A stretch of DNA of 33,274 nucleotides, from contig NZ_JANZKV010000177.1 of NCBI RefSeq assembly GCF_025060895.1, forward strand, positions 1-33,274, read 5' to 3'. Position numbers and translations under genes: made by a program. Positions 26,737 to 33,274 of the stretch are shown here, one piece after another; the first letter of the stretch is position 1; each line of letters begins with the position of its first letter. Under the pieces are notes generated by a model. That model saw nothing but the letters and a program-made list of their open reading frames with translations. It had not been told where the DNA came from and did no database searches. The DNA is from Stieleria sedimenti (lineage in GTDB: Bacteria; Planctomycetota; Planctomycetia; Pirellulales; Pirellulaceae).

Positions 26737-27618
26737 ATGTCCGCATCGACCCGTCTGGGATTTTTCTGCGCCGTTGCCGCCAACGTGATTTGGGGCCTGT
26801 TTCCGATCTTCTGGAACCTACTCCGCGGGACGTCGGCGCTGGAGTTGGTCAGCCACCGGATCGTCTGGGCGTTTGTGTTTTCGATGGTGATCGCCGTGAT
26901 TCGCTTTCGGCTCAGCAGCCGGATCGTTCGGGCGGCGCTGTTGGAGTCGCTTCGCCGGCGACAAACGTGGGCGATCTACTCCGCCGCCGCGTTTCTGATC
27001 GCGATCAACTGGGGGGCGTTTCTGTACGCGGTGACCAATGAGCAAGTGCTGCTTTCGTCGCTGGGTTATTACATCAGCCCGCTCTTCAACGTCTTACTCG
27101 GCGTCGTCGTGCTCGGCGAGCGATTGTCGGCCCCGCGTTGGGGCGCGGTCGGTTTGGCCGGCGTCGGCGTTTCGGTGATGACCGTCGCCGCGGGCCAATT
27201 CCCCTGGGTTTCGTTGCTGATGGCCGGTTCGTTTGCCGGCTACGCGTTGGTCAAAAAGAAAGCCCGCTTGGATCCGATGAACGGCTTGTTCTTGGAAACG
27301 CTCGTACTGTTATCGCCGACGCTGGTCTATTTGGCTTTGTTGTATCAAGGCGGTGCCGGCGACTTTGGTCGCGGCGACCCGGTGCTGGACTGGATGTTGA
27401 TCCTCGGCGGATTTTTAACATTGGTTCCGCTGGCATTCTTCTCCGCCGCAGCACAGCGCATTCCACTGACGTTGATCGGCGTCCTGCAGTTCATCGGGCC
27501 GACACTGCAGTTCTTCGTCGGCGCGTTTTACTTCGGCGAACCGATGTCAACCGACACGCTCGTCGGGTTCGCGTTTGTTTGGAGCGGCGTCGCGGTGTTT
27601 CTGGCGACGCGGCGGTGA
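26737..27618 (+). CDS. rarD: RarD-type EamA-family transporter
   Basis: A 293-residue inner-membrane protein of the drug/metabolite transporter superfamily, with about ten hydrophobic helices. The opening GFFCAVAANVIWGLFPIFWNLL, the ELVSHRIVWAF segment, AINWGAFLYAV and the late SAAAQRIPLTLIGVLQFIGPTLQFF and WSGVAVF segments are the hallmark pattern of RarD. Length is normal for the family. The start at 26737 (MSASTRLGFF) aligns with the family; 26668 would add 23 residues. Only a weak, distant AAGG precedes it. Transported substrate is not known. It is divergent from the DUF58 operon and convergent with leuD. Confidence 0.92.
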   Translation: MSASTRLGFFCAVAANVIWGLFPIFWNLLRGTSALELVSHRIVWAFVFSMVIAVIRFRLSSRIVRAALLESLRRRQTWAIYSAAAFLIAINWGAFLYAVTNEQVLLSSLGYYISPLFNVLLGVVVLGERLSAPRWGAVGLAGVGVSVMTVAAGQFPWVSLLMAGSFAGYALVKKKARLDPMNGLFLETLVLLSPTLVYLALLYQGGAGDFGRGDPVLDWMLILGGFLTLVPLAFFSAAAQRIPLTLIGVLQFIGPTLQFFVGAFYFGEPMSTDTLVGFAFVWSGVAVFLATRR

Positions 27619-27644
27619 ACGCCGGGGGACGTTTCTCGACGTAG

Positions 27645-27661
27645 GTCAGGCTGTGCCTGAC
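27645..27661. repeat. Hairpin repeat GTCAGGC/GCCTGAC after rarD
   Basis: A perfect 7-bp stem with a TGT loop, preceded by GTAGG, 27 bases after the rarD stop. It has the same layout, with different stem bases, as the adjacent 31-bp units read on the other strand. No U-tract follows, so it is not a standard terminator. Confidence 0.75.
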
Positions 27662-27669
27662 GGCCCCTC

Positions 27670-27783
27670 GGCATGCACAGCATGCCCTACGATCCGCGTT
27701 GGCATGCACAGCATGCCCTACGATCCGGGATGGCATGCACAGCATGCCCTACGATCTGGGATGGCATGCACAGCATGCCCTAC
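27670..27783. repeat. 31-bp tandem repeat, three full copies plus one partial
   Basis: Units begin at 27670, 27701, 27732 and 27763; the last is cut to 21 bases. Each contains the perfect hairpin GGCATGC, loop ACA, GCATGCC, then CTACGATC. Units differ only in the last few bases. The final copy runs into leuD: its CCTAC, read on the minus strand, supplies the TAG stop of leuD at 27780-27782. The array fills the gap between convergent rarD and leuD. Confidence 0.92.
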
Positions 27784-28373
27784 CAGGTGCGGGCGGCTTC
27801 GTACTGGGAGATTTTGTCCTCGAACTTGAGCGTTTGTCCGATATCGTCCAATCCCTGCAGCATCTTGTCACGTCGGCTGGCGTCGACTTCGAAAGGACGC
27901 TCCCAACCGTCGGCGTCTTTGACGATTTGATTCTCCAGATCAACGGTCAATTCGTACGTGCCCTTGGCTTTCGCGGTTTCGAACAGATGGTCGATATCGG
28001 ACTCGGCCAACGTGATCGGTAGCACGCCGTTTTTGAAACAGTTGTTGAAGAAAATGTCGGCGAACGAAGGCGCGATCACGCTGCGGAACCCATAATCGTC
28101 GAGCGCCCAGACCGCGTGTTCGCGGCTCGATCCGCTACCGAAATTACGACGGGCGACCAAGATCGAGGCGCCTTTGACGGCGGGTTGGTTCAGTTCGAAT
28201 TCCGGGTTGGGCGTTTCGCCGTCTTCCAGAAAACGCCAGTCGTAAAACAGGAATTGCCCGAATCCGGTTCGTTCGATCCGTTTGAGAAACTGCTTGGGGA
28301 TGATTTGATCGGTGTCCACGTTGGCACGATCCATCGTCGCGACGACGCCGGTGTGTTTGGTAAAGCTTTGCAT
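27780..28373 (-). CDS. leuD: 3-isopropylmalate dehydratase small subunit
   Basis: A 197-residue protein, normal length for LeuD. With LeuC it isomerises 2-isopropylmalate to 3-isopropylmalate in leucine synthesis. The swivel-domain signatures are clear: [19 protein letters not shown] at 15-33, [12 protein letters not shown], and [20 protein letters not shown] followed by [20 protein letters not shown]. The start at 28373 matches family length; a longer frame to 28547 runs into leuC. It lies 34 bases after the leuC stop, same strand, so the subunits are co-transcribed. Its stop codon is part of the adjoining 31-bp repeat. Confidence 0.97.
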   Translation of the reverse strand: MQSFTKHTGVVATMDRANVDTDQIIPKQFLKRIERTGFGQFLFYDWRFLEDGETPNPEFELNQPAVKGASILVARRNFGSGSSREHAVWALDDYGFRSVIAPSFADIFFNNCFKNGVLPITLAESDIDHLFETAKAKGTYELTVDLENQIVKDADGWERPFEVDASRRDKMLQGLDDIGQTLKFEDKISQYEAARTW

Positions 28374-28407
28374 GGTTGATTGAAGGGTGGTGTTTGGTTG
28401 GAGTCGC

Positions 28408-29832
28408 TCAGGACTTGAAGTCCCACTCGCGGATATCGACGAAGTGTCCTTGGATGGCTGCGGCGGCGGCCATCGCGGGGCTGACCAGGTGTGTCCGTCC
28501 GCCCTTGCCTTGCCGGCCTTCGAAGTTTCGATTGCTGGTGCTGGCACAGCGCTCGCCCGGCGCCAACTTGTCGGGGTTCATGGCCAAACACATGCTGCAA
28601 CCGGCTTCACGCCAATCGAACCCGGCTTCGCGGAAGATCTTGTCCAGGCCTTCGCGTTCGGCATGCACTTTCACTTTACCGCTGCCCGGGACGACCATCG
28701 CGTTGACCTTGTCGCTGACGTGGTACCCTTTGATCACCTCGGCTGCCGCCCGCAGGTCTTCGATACGGGCGTTGGTGCAGGAACCGATGAAGACGCGGTC
28801 AATCGCGACGTCCTCCATCGCAGTGCTCGCTTGGAGCCCCATGTAGCTGAGCGCGTCGCGGGTGGTTTTTTGATCGGTCGGATCGGAGAAGTCGGCCGGA
28901 TCCGGCGTCTTGTCTTTGACGCTGATCACTTGGCCGGGGTTGGTGCCCCAGGTGACCTGGGGCTGGATGTCGGCACCGTTGAAGTGAAGCGACTTGTCAT
29001 AGGTCGCTCCGGCGTCGGTGGAGAATTGTTTCCAGCGGGCGACGGCGGCATCGAAATCGGCCGGTGATTCCGGCAAACCTGCTAAGTAATCGAAGGTGGT
29101 TTGATCGGGTGCGATCATCCCGGCCCGTGCCCCCGCCTCGATCGACATGTTGCAGACCGTCATGCGTTCTTCCATCGTCAGATTTCGAACACAGTCGCCG
29201 GTGTATTCCAGCACATACCCGGTGCCGCCGGCGGTTCCGATTTTGCCGATCAAGTACAAGATCATGTCCTTGGCCGTCACGCCCTTGGGCAATTCGCCGT
29301 CGACACGTAATTCAAACGTTTTCGGTTTGAATTGCAGCAAGGTCTGTGTCGCCAAGACGTGCTCGACTTCGCTGGTTCCGATCCCGAAGGCGAGGGCGCC
29401 GAACGCACCGTGAGTGGCCGTGTGGCTGTCGCCACAGACGATCGTCATGCCCGGCTGGGTGTAGCCGTTTTCGGGGCCGATGACGTGGACGATGCCTTGG
29501 CGGACGTCGCCGATGTCGAACAGTTGAACGCCGAATTCGGCACAGTTGTTCCGCAGCGTTTCGATCTGTTTACGGCTGATCGGGTCGGCGATGGGCAGTG
29601 ATCGGTCGCTGGTCGGGACATTGTGGTCGGGCGTGGCGAGCGTTCGCTCCGGCCGACGCACTGGACGCCCGTTGATCCGCAGCCCTTCAAAGGCCTGGGG
29701 GCTGGTGACTTCGTGAACCAGGTGCAGATCGATGTACAAAATCGCCGGTCCAGATTCCGGTTGGTGGACGACGTGTTGGTCCCAGATTTTGTCTAGCAAG
29801 GTCCGCGGGGCGGACGTGTCGGCATCGGTCAT
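28408..29832 (-). CDS. leuC: 3-isopropylmalate dehydratase large subunit
   Basis: A 474-residue aconitase-family protein carrying the [4Fe-4S] cluster of isopropylmalate isomerase. Cluster ligands are C352 ([12 protein letters not shown]) and C412/C415 ([11 protein letters not shown]). [11 protein letters not shown] at the N-terminus, DHNVPT at 69-74, [31 protein letters not shown] at 133-163 and [10 protein letters not shown] near the end are standard LeuC. Length matches the bacterial type. The start at 29832 has no strong Shine-Dalgarno. leuA and leuB are not in this window. The upstream spacer, shared with a divergent membrane-protein gene, holds nested repeats; no leucine leader peptide or T-box was seen. 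Confidence 0.97.
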   Translation of the reverse strand: MTDADTSAPRTLLDKIWDQHVVHQPESGPAILYIDLHLVHEVTSPQAFEGLRINGRPVRRPERTLATPDHNVPTSDRSLPIADPISRKQIETLRNNCAEFGVQLFDIGDVRQGIVHVIGPENGYTQPGMTIVCGDSHTATHGAFGALAFGIGTSEVEHVLATQTLLQFKPKTFELRVDGELPKGVTAKDMILYLIGKIGTAGGTGYVLEYTGDCVRNLTMEERMTVCNMSIEAGARAGMIAPDQTTFDYLAGLPESPADFDAAVARWKQFSTDAGATYDKSLHFNGADIQPQVTWGTNPGQVISVKDKTPDPADFSDPTDQKTTRDALSYMGLQASTAMEDVAIDRVFIGSCTNARIEDLRAAAEVIKGYHVSDKVNAMVVPGSGKVKVHAEREGLDKIFREAGFDWREAGCSMCLAMNPDKLAPGERCASTSNRNFEGRQGKGGRTHLVSPAMAAAAAIQGHFVDIREWDFKS

Positions 29833-30352
29833 AAGAGGGGTGGGGGAAGCGTAGGAATGCTGAAATCGAAGCCTTCACTGTCGACTGAAAGCACGGAATT
29901 GTCAATGAGCGATCCGGCGACCAGAATGTGCGGGCGGCCGGGCGGGCGACGACGTGTCTTTGCCGCATCCAGTCGTGACACTCGTTCGTCGTCACTCTCC
30001 CCAAAAAAGACCGGCTTCGAAGTCGCGATGCATCGACCGCATCAGCTCAGGCGTCCGGGGTGGCGGCGGATCGGATCGCAAGCTGATCGCTTCCGCCGTG
30101 GGATCGCACGCGGCGAGGCTGCGTCAGAGGATCGCAAGCTGGAAGCTTACGCCGTGGGATCGCACGCGGCGAGGCTGCGTCAGAGGATCGCAAGCTGGAA
30201 GCTTACGCCACTTGACTGCAAGCCGGAAGCTTACGCCACTTGACTGCAAGCTGGAAGCTTACGGTACTTGACCGGTCCCCGTGGGGCCGCCGAAAGCGTA
30301 GAATCGGGGCGGCTACCGGATCCCCAATTTACCGCGGAGAATTTACCCGAAC
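29833..30352. other. Divergent spacer between leuC and the small membrane protein gene
   Basis: 520 bases. Open frames across it are translated repeats (a recurring KLEAYA-like peptide) and are not taken as genes. It should hold the leuC promoter, probably within the first 150 bases, and that of the membrane gene in the last 90. Nested repeats fill 30095-30262. Confidence 0.5.
30095..30262. repeat. Nested tandem repeats: two 56-bp then two 28-bp units
   Basis: 56-bp units at 30095-30150 and 30151-30206, then 28-bp units at 30207-30234 and 30235-30262. All four end in GCAAGCTGGAAGCTTAC or a close variant; this core folds as GCAAGCT/AGCTTAC with a GGA loop and one mismatch. The 56-bp unit equals a 28-mer-like module plus a further 28 bases. 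A degenerate copy of the core begins near 30078. Confidence 0.85.
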
Positions 30353-30775
30353 ATGTTTGTCTGGATCGACCGGCTCCTGCTTTTGGCTCTCGTCCTTGTC
30401 GTCGCGGTGCTCACAGTGACCTCGTTGCCGGCTCTCGGCGGCGAAACACTGGGCGGCCAGGCGCTACTGGCCCACATGATGGCCAGCGGGGTCCTGGTGA
30501 TGGGATTGCCCGTTTTTGCCCTGTTTTTCTTGCGGTACTTCGTCGCCAAGCGGCCGACATCGAGAGTTCAGAATCTGGGCTATTTGGCGACGGTGGCGAC
30601 CGGACTGGTCACCATCGTCACGGTCTTTCTGTGCATGTTGCCGATTCCCTCAACGCACCAAATGCACTCCTTGATGTCGATTCACGCCTGGGCAGGATTT
30701 GCGATGATTCCCGCGATCGTGCTGCTGTTGTTCGGCGCGCGGGCTACACGATCAGCATCGCATCCCCATAGCTGA
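30353..30775 (+). CDS. Small four-helix membrane protein, possibly b-haem binding
   Basis: A 140-residue protein with four predicted helices at about 7-27, 38-61, 75-97 and 106-128. Histidines fall in or by helix 2 (H41 in LLAHMMASG) and helix 4 (H102, H105 and H111 in THQMHSLMSIHAWAGF). His in LLxH...G and IHxWxGF patterns resembles bis-His four-helix b-type cytochromes such as the cytochrome b561/DUF4405 group, but I cannot assign a family. A GGAGAA lies about 16 bases before the ATG. The last 32 bases overlap the 3' end of queA on the other strand. Function unknown. Confidence 0.75.
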   Translation: MFVWIDRLLLLALVLVVAVLTVTSLPALGGETLGGQALLAHMMASGVLVMGLPVFALFFLRYFVAKRPTSRVQNLGYLATVATGLVTIVTVFLCMLPIPSTHQMHSLMSIHAWAGFAMIPAIVLLLFGARATRSASHPHS

Positions 30776-31850
30776 AGAAGCGATATTCGTTTTCGATCGC
30801 TTTGGCGTAGGCTTCGAGAATCAATTCCCGCGTGGCAAAGGCGCTGACGAGCACCAGCAAGGTGCTCTTGGGCAGGTGGAAATTGGTCATCAGCGTGTCG
30901 ACGACTTGAAAGGTATACGGGGGCCGGATGAACAGATCGGTTGTTGACGTCCAGGCCCGCAGATCGCCCGACAAGTCGGCCGCGGCGCTTTCGAGCACCC
31001 GGACGCTGGTCGTGCCGACTGCCACGCAGCGACCTCCCGCGGCCCGTCGCTCGACGATCAAATCGGCATTTTCTTCCGTGATCTGTCCCCACTCGGTGTG
31101 CATCTCGTGCTCCTCCAGCGTCTCGCTACTGATCGGACGAAACGTCCCCAGACCGACGTGCAGCGTCACTGATGCCGTTTCCGTTCCCCCGTCGGTGATC
31201 TGGCCGAGCAGGCTGGGCGTGAAATGCAATCCCGCGGTCGGTGCCGCCACGCTGCCGGGGGCTTTGGCGAACACCGTCTGATAGTTCGAGACGTCCGCAT
31301 CGACCATGTGCCCATCGCGAATGTAGGGCGGCAGCGGCACCCGGCCGTAACGATTCAGCCACTGATCGGCACTGGAAGATCCTGACAATTGATTTTCCTC
31401 GTCATTGGCAGCGGCCAGCCGATCGGCCGGCGGTCGGGGCAACACGAGCAGGTGTCCGTGCTCGGTTCGCGCGACCACCTCCAGCCGCATGCCGGGCAAG
31501 CCGTTGCGGTCTTCGATCGTGATCGTCTCCCCCGGCACCAGTTTGCCGCGAGTTTTGGTCAGCACCTCCCAAATGCCCGACCCCGAATCTTCACGCAAAA
31601 ACAAGCCCTGCCAACGACCCTGCGTTCGCGTACGGAATCCGACCATTCGGGCCGGGATCACGCGACTGTCATTGAGCACCAACGTGTCTTCGCTGCGCAA
31701 CAGGTCCGGTAAATCACGCACATGGTGGTGCTCGATCTCGCCGCTGGCCCGATTGACCAACATCAGCCTGGCGTCACTGCGGGTCGCCAGGGGTTCCTGG
31801 GCGATCAGTTCACGGGGCAATTCGTAATCATAAATATCAATTTCGCTCAT
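30744..31850 (-). CDS. queA: tRNA preQ1(34) S-adenosylmethionine ribosyltransferase-isomerase
   Basis: A 368-residue cytoplasmic enzyme, slightly longer than the usual 340-350. It transfers and rearranges the ribosyl part of S-adenosylmethionine onto 7-aminomethyl-7-deazaguanine in tRNA, giving epoxyqueuosine. Family motifs: YDYELPRELIAQEPLATRSD at 7-26, LVLNDSRVIPARMVG, PLPPYI, AAPTAGLHFTPSLL, VGLGTFRPIS, HTEWGQI, TTSVRVLES and the C-terminal TLMTNFHLPKSTLLVLVSAF with YRFFSYGDAMLI. The extra length sits in an acidic loop (ANDEENQLSGSSSADQ) before the PLPPYI motif. Start at 31850 (MSEIDIYDY) fits the family; a longer frame to 32015 does not. Its 3' end overlaps the convergent membrane gene by 32 bases. 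Confidence 0.97.
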   Translation of the reverse strand: MSEIDIYDYELPRELIAQEPLATRSDARLMLVNRASGEIEHHHVRDLPDLLRSEDTLVLNDSRVIPARMVGFRTRTQGRWQGLFLREDSGSGIWEVLTKTRGKLVPGETITIEDRNGLPGMRLEVVARTEHGHLLVLPRPPADRLAAANDEENQLSGSSSADQWLNRYGRVPLPPYIRDGHMVDADVSNYQTVFAKAPGSVAAPTAGLHFTPSLLGQITDGGTETASVTLHVGLGTFRPISSETLEEHEMHTEWGQITEENADLIVERRAAGGRCVAVGTTSVRVLESAAADLSGDLRAWTSTTDLFIRPPYTFQVVDTLMTNFHLPKSTLLVLVSAFATRELILEAYAKAIENEYRFFSYGDAMLIV

Positions 31851-32099
31851 GGACGAAGTGTAACAAGCCGCGCCAAGATTGAAGATAGGAGGCACGGTGG
31901 AACGACCGTCACATTCGGAGCCATTCGATGCAGCGGGGCGTTGGTCGATCCGACATGGCCGGAACGCCGCCGCATCAGCTTGTCGCTTGTCGATGGAAAC
32001 TGGAAAAGGCGGCAAGCCTGTTCCATTCTGGATCGACCGGCCGGAAGCCTATCCGACGTTGATCCCTCACCAGCTGAACTCTGTCCGATCACCGCTGAG

Positions 32100-33209
32100 A
32101 TGCCGTTTTACAATCTGGATGAACTCCGTCGAGCCGCCGCGGGACGTTGGGCACAGATCCTGGAATCCGCCGGTCTTCCGGCTCAGCTTCTGGACGGTCG
32201 CAACCGCCCCTGTCCCAAGTGCGGCGGACACGACCGGTTCGCAGCGTTCCCGGATTTGCAGCAACGCGGGGCCGTCCATTGCCGTCACTGCTTTACCCGC
32301 GGCTGCGCCATCTCGCCAAGCGACGGAATTGCCACGCTTCGTTGGTGGCTGGATTGTTCGTTCGCCGAATCGCTATCGTTCTTAGCCGACGCGGTCGGCG
32401 TCGCGCCCGAACGTGGCGACCTTTCGCCGTCGCTGCCCGGTGGTGGCAGTCGTGCGCGTCCTTTCGCGGCGCAGAACGCTTCGCCCTGCACGTCGCCCTT
32501 CCGTACCGAACTGCCCCAAGACGTCATTGACGCGCACACCCAATTCGCGCGTGATGCTTACCGCCGAATCGATCCGGAAACACGTCGTCGGCTGGCCGAG
32601 CAACTGTCCGCCAGCGAAGACGCCCTACGGGCGCTCCGCGTCGGCTTGACCGCCGACGGGCGAGGTTCAACCTGGCCGATGCGCAGTGAAGCCCACACGG
32701 TGATCGGCGTCCGGATCAGCGGGCTGCCCTGGACCGATCAACGCCGCGCGAAGTGGTCGCGGCGGGGGAGCCAAAGCGGGATCTTTGTCGCCCGCCGAAG
32801 GGCTACCAACACAACGTCCAACGCGGACTCGACAACGCTGTACATCACCGAAGGTGCTTCGGACACGGCCGCCGCGATCGGCTTGGGGCTGTGGGTGATT
32901 GGACGAGCCAGTTGTAGCGCGTCAACCTTCTTTGTCGACCGATACATCCATCGCCATCAACCGAGCCGGTTGACGATCATCGCCGACAATGACGAGGCGG
33001 GGAAAAGCGGAGCCAAGCGGTTGGCAAAGTCGCTTTGCCAAGCCCTGCCTCAATCGTTGTCCGCAGTCGACGTGATCGTGCCGCCAGTCCCGGCCAATGA
33101 CTTCCGCGCTTGGGTTGCAGCAACAACAACAACCCCGATCGATTTGGCAGACGCCACAAAACTCGCCACCTTCGCCCCGCTGAAACAAACGACGTTCGAG
33201 TTTGGGTAG
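32100..33209 (+). CDS. Stand-alone primase-type zinc ribbon plus Toprim protein
   Basis: A 369-residue protein. A zinc ribbon of the phage P4/T7 primase-helicase type lies at about 36-66: C38-P-K-C41-GGHDRFAAF, then C61-R-H-C64. The middle (140-230) fits the linker seen in such primases. A Toprim domain follows with its conserved E251 (LYITEGASD) and the DxD pair D296/D298 (IIADNDEAG). No helicase or P-loop is present, and the protein ends 70 residues after Toprim. Plasmid and phage primases with this layout usually carry a helicase domain, so this is either a domesticated primase or half of a split system. Start at 32100 puts a short helix before the ribbon; the frame is open further upstream and no Shine-Dalgarno decides it. 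Confidence 0.85.
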   Translation: MPFYNLDELRRAAAGRWAQILESAGLPAQLLDGRNRPCPKCGGHDRFAAFPDLQQRGAVHCRHCFTRGCAISPSDGIATLRWWLDCSFAESLSFLADAVGVAPERGDLSPSLPGGGSRARPFAAQNASPCTSPFRTELPQDVIDAHTQFARDAYRRIDPETRRRLAEQLSASEDALRALRVGLTADGRGSTWPMRSEAHTVIGVRISGLPWTDQRRAKWSRRGSQSGIFVARRRATNTTSNADSTTLYITEGASDTAAAIGLGLWVIGRASCSASTFFVDRYIHRHQPSRLTIIADNDEAGKSGAKRLAKSLCQALPQSLSAVDVIVPPVPANDFRAWVAATTTTPIDLADATKLATFAPLKQTTFEFG

Positions 33210-33221
33210 CGTTCCTGTCCC

Positions 33222-33242
33222 GGTCGCTGCAACGCAGCGACC
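33222..33242. repeat. Hairpin after the Toprim gene
   Basis: A perfect 9-bp stem, GGTCGCTGC with GCAGCGACC, around an AAC loop, 12 bases after the stop codon, followed by GTAGG. No U-run follows, so it is not a classic terminator, though it could block 3' decay. The three-base loop matches the other hairpins in this window. Confidence 0.75.
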
Positions 33243-33255
33243 GTAGGCGGCCAAC

Positions 33256-33271
33256 GCCCAATACCGCTAAG
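33256..33271. repeat. Inverted copy of the 16-bp repeat at 54-69
   Basis: GCCCAATACCGCTAAG is the exact reverse complement of 54-69. It lies 13 bases after the hairpin at 33222-33242; the window ends three bases later, so the extent of the element cannot be seen. Confidence 0.7.
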
Positions 33272-33274
33272 TTA

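Noticed and set aside
27575-27930. Plus-strand frames encoding repeated MHSMPYDP peptides
   Set aside because: They are translations of the 31-bp repeat running into the antisense of leuD. A selected repeat peptide seems less likely than a DNA or RNA hairpin role.
30095-30262. CRISPR array
   Set aside because: Direct repeats are contiguous, with no unique spacers and no cas genes nearby. The same holds for the 31-bp and 7-bp arrays.
29857-30271. Plus-strand frames upstream of the small membrane gene
   Set aside because: Second halves are translated 56/28-bp repeats; first halves lack any family feature.

Overview
The window looks like a chromosomal segment of a planctomycete, most likely a Pirellulales/Rhodopirellula-type marine lineage. 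The evidence is a set of families expanded almost only in that phylum: a DUF1559 pseudopilin-like protein ending in an H-X9-DG motif, a planctomycete-cytochrome protein (PSCyt1/PSCyt2/PSD1, DUF1549/DUF1553) followed directly by a Tat-type DUF1501 protein, a formylglycine sulfatase, and a moxR-type DUF58/vWA operon with a giant coiled-coil protein. The DNA is GC-rich and intergenic spaces carry many short palindromic repeats. No rRNA, tRNA, CRISPR array, insertion sequence or origin was recognised.

Layout. 110-2243 (minus): terminator, DUF1559 protein, then upstream of it a 64-residue lipoprotein. 2773-9950 (plus): a tight four-gene run of aldehyde dehydrogenase, exported glycosidase-like protein, PSCyt/DUF1553 protein with an embedded NPCBM-like domain, and DUF1501 protein. 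9951-10464: spacer with a 2 x 124 bp tandem duplication. 10465-11904 (plus): exported sulfatase. 11983-12594 (minus): a protein with three zinc ribbons. 12831-12912: an array of 7-bp repeats. 12926-26374 (minus): a 13.4-kb six-gene operon (DUF58 protein, BatA-like vWA protein, second vWA protein with a GATase1-like domain, 1938-residue membrane coiled-coil protein, exported squalene-cyclase-like repeat protein, PIG-L deacetylase) with stop/start overlaps at four of five junctions. 26737-27618 (plus): RarD-type transporter. 27645-27783: hairpin repeats. 27780-29832 (minus): leuC-leuD. 29833-30352: divergent spacer with nested 56/28-bp repeats. 30353-30775 (plus): small four-helix membrane protein, overlapping at its 3' end with queA (30744-31850, minus). 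32100-33209 (plus): stand-alone primase-type zinc ribbon plus Toprim protein.

How genes may work together. The 2.7-11.9 kb block has the gene content of a planctomycete polysaccharide-utilisation locus (glycosidase-like protein, PSCyt/DUF1501 pair, sulfatase, aldehyde oxidation); the substrate cannot be read from sequence. The six-gene operon is the strongest candidate for a poorly described system: three vWA-type proteins with intact MIDAS motifs, a giant envelope coiled coil, an exported alpha/alpha-toroid protein and a cytoplasmic deacetylase are translationally linked, but no MoxR ATPase, the usual partner, is encoded next to them. A second theme is the repeats: at least six loci carry short hairpins with three-nucleotide loops, several beginning within a few bases of a stop codon, and one repeat-rich block lies in frame inside a coding sequence.
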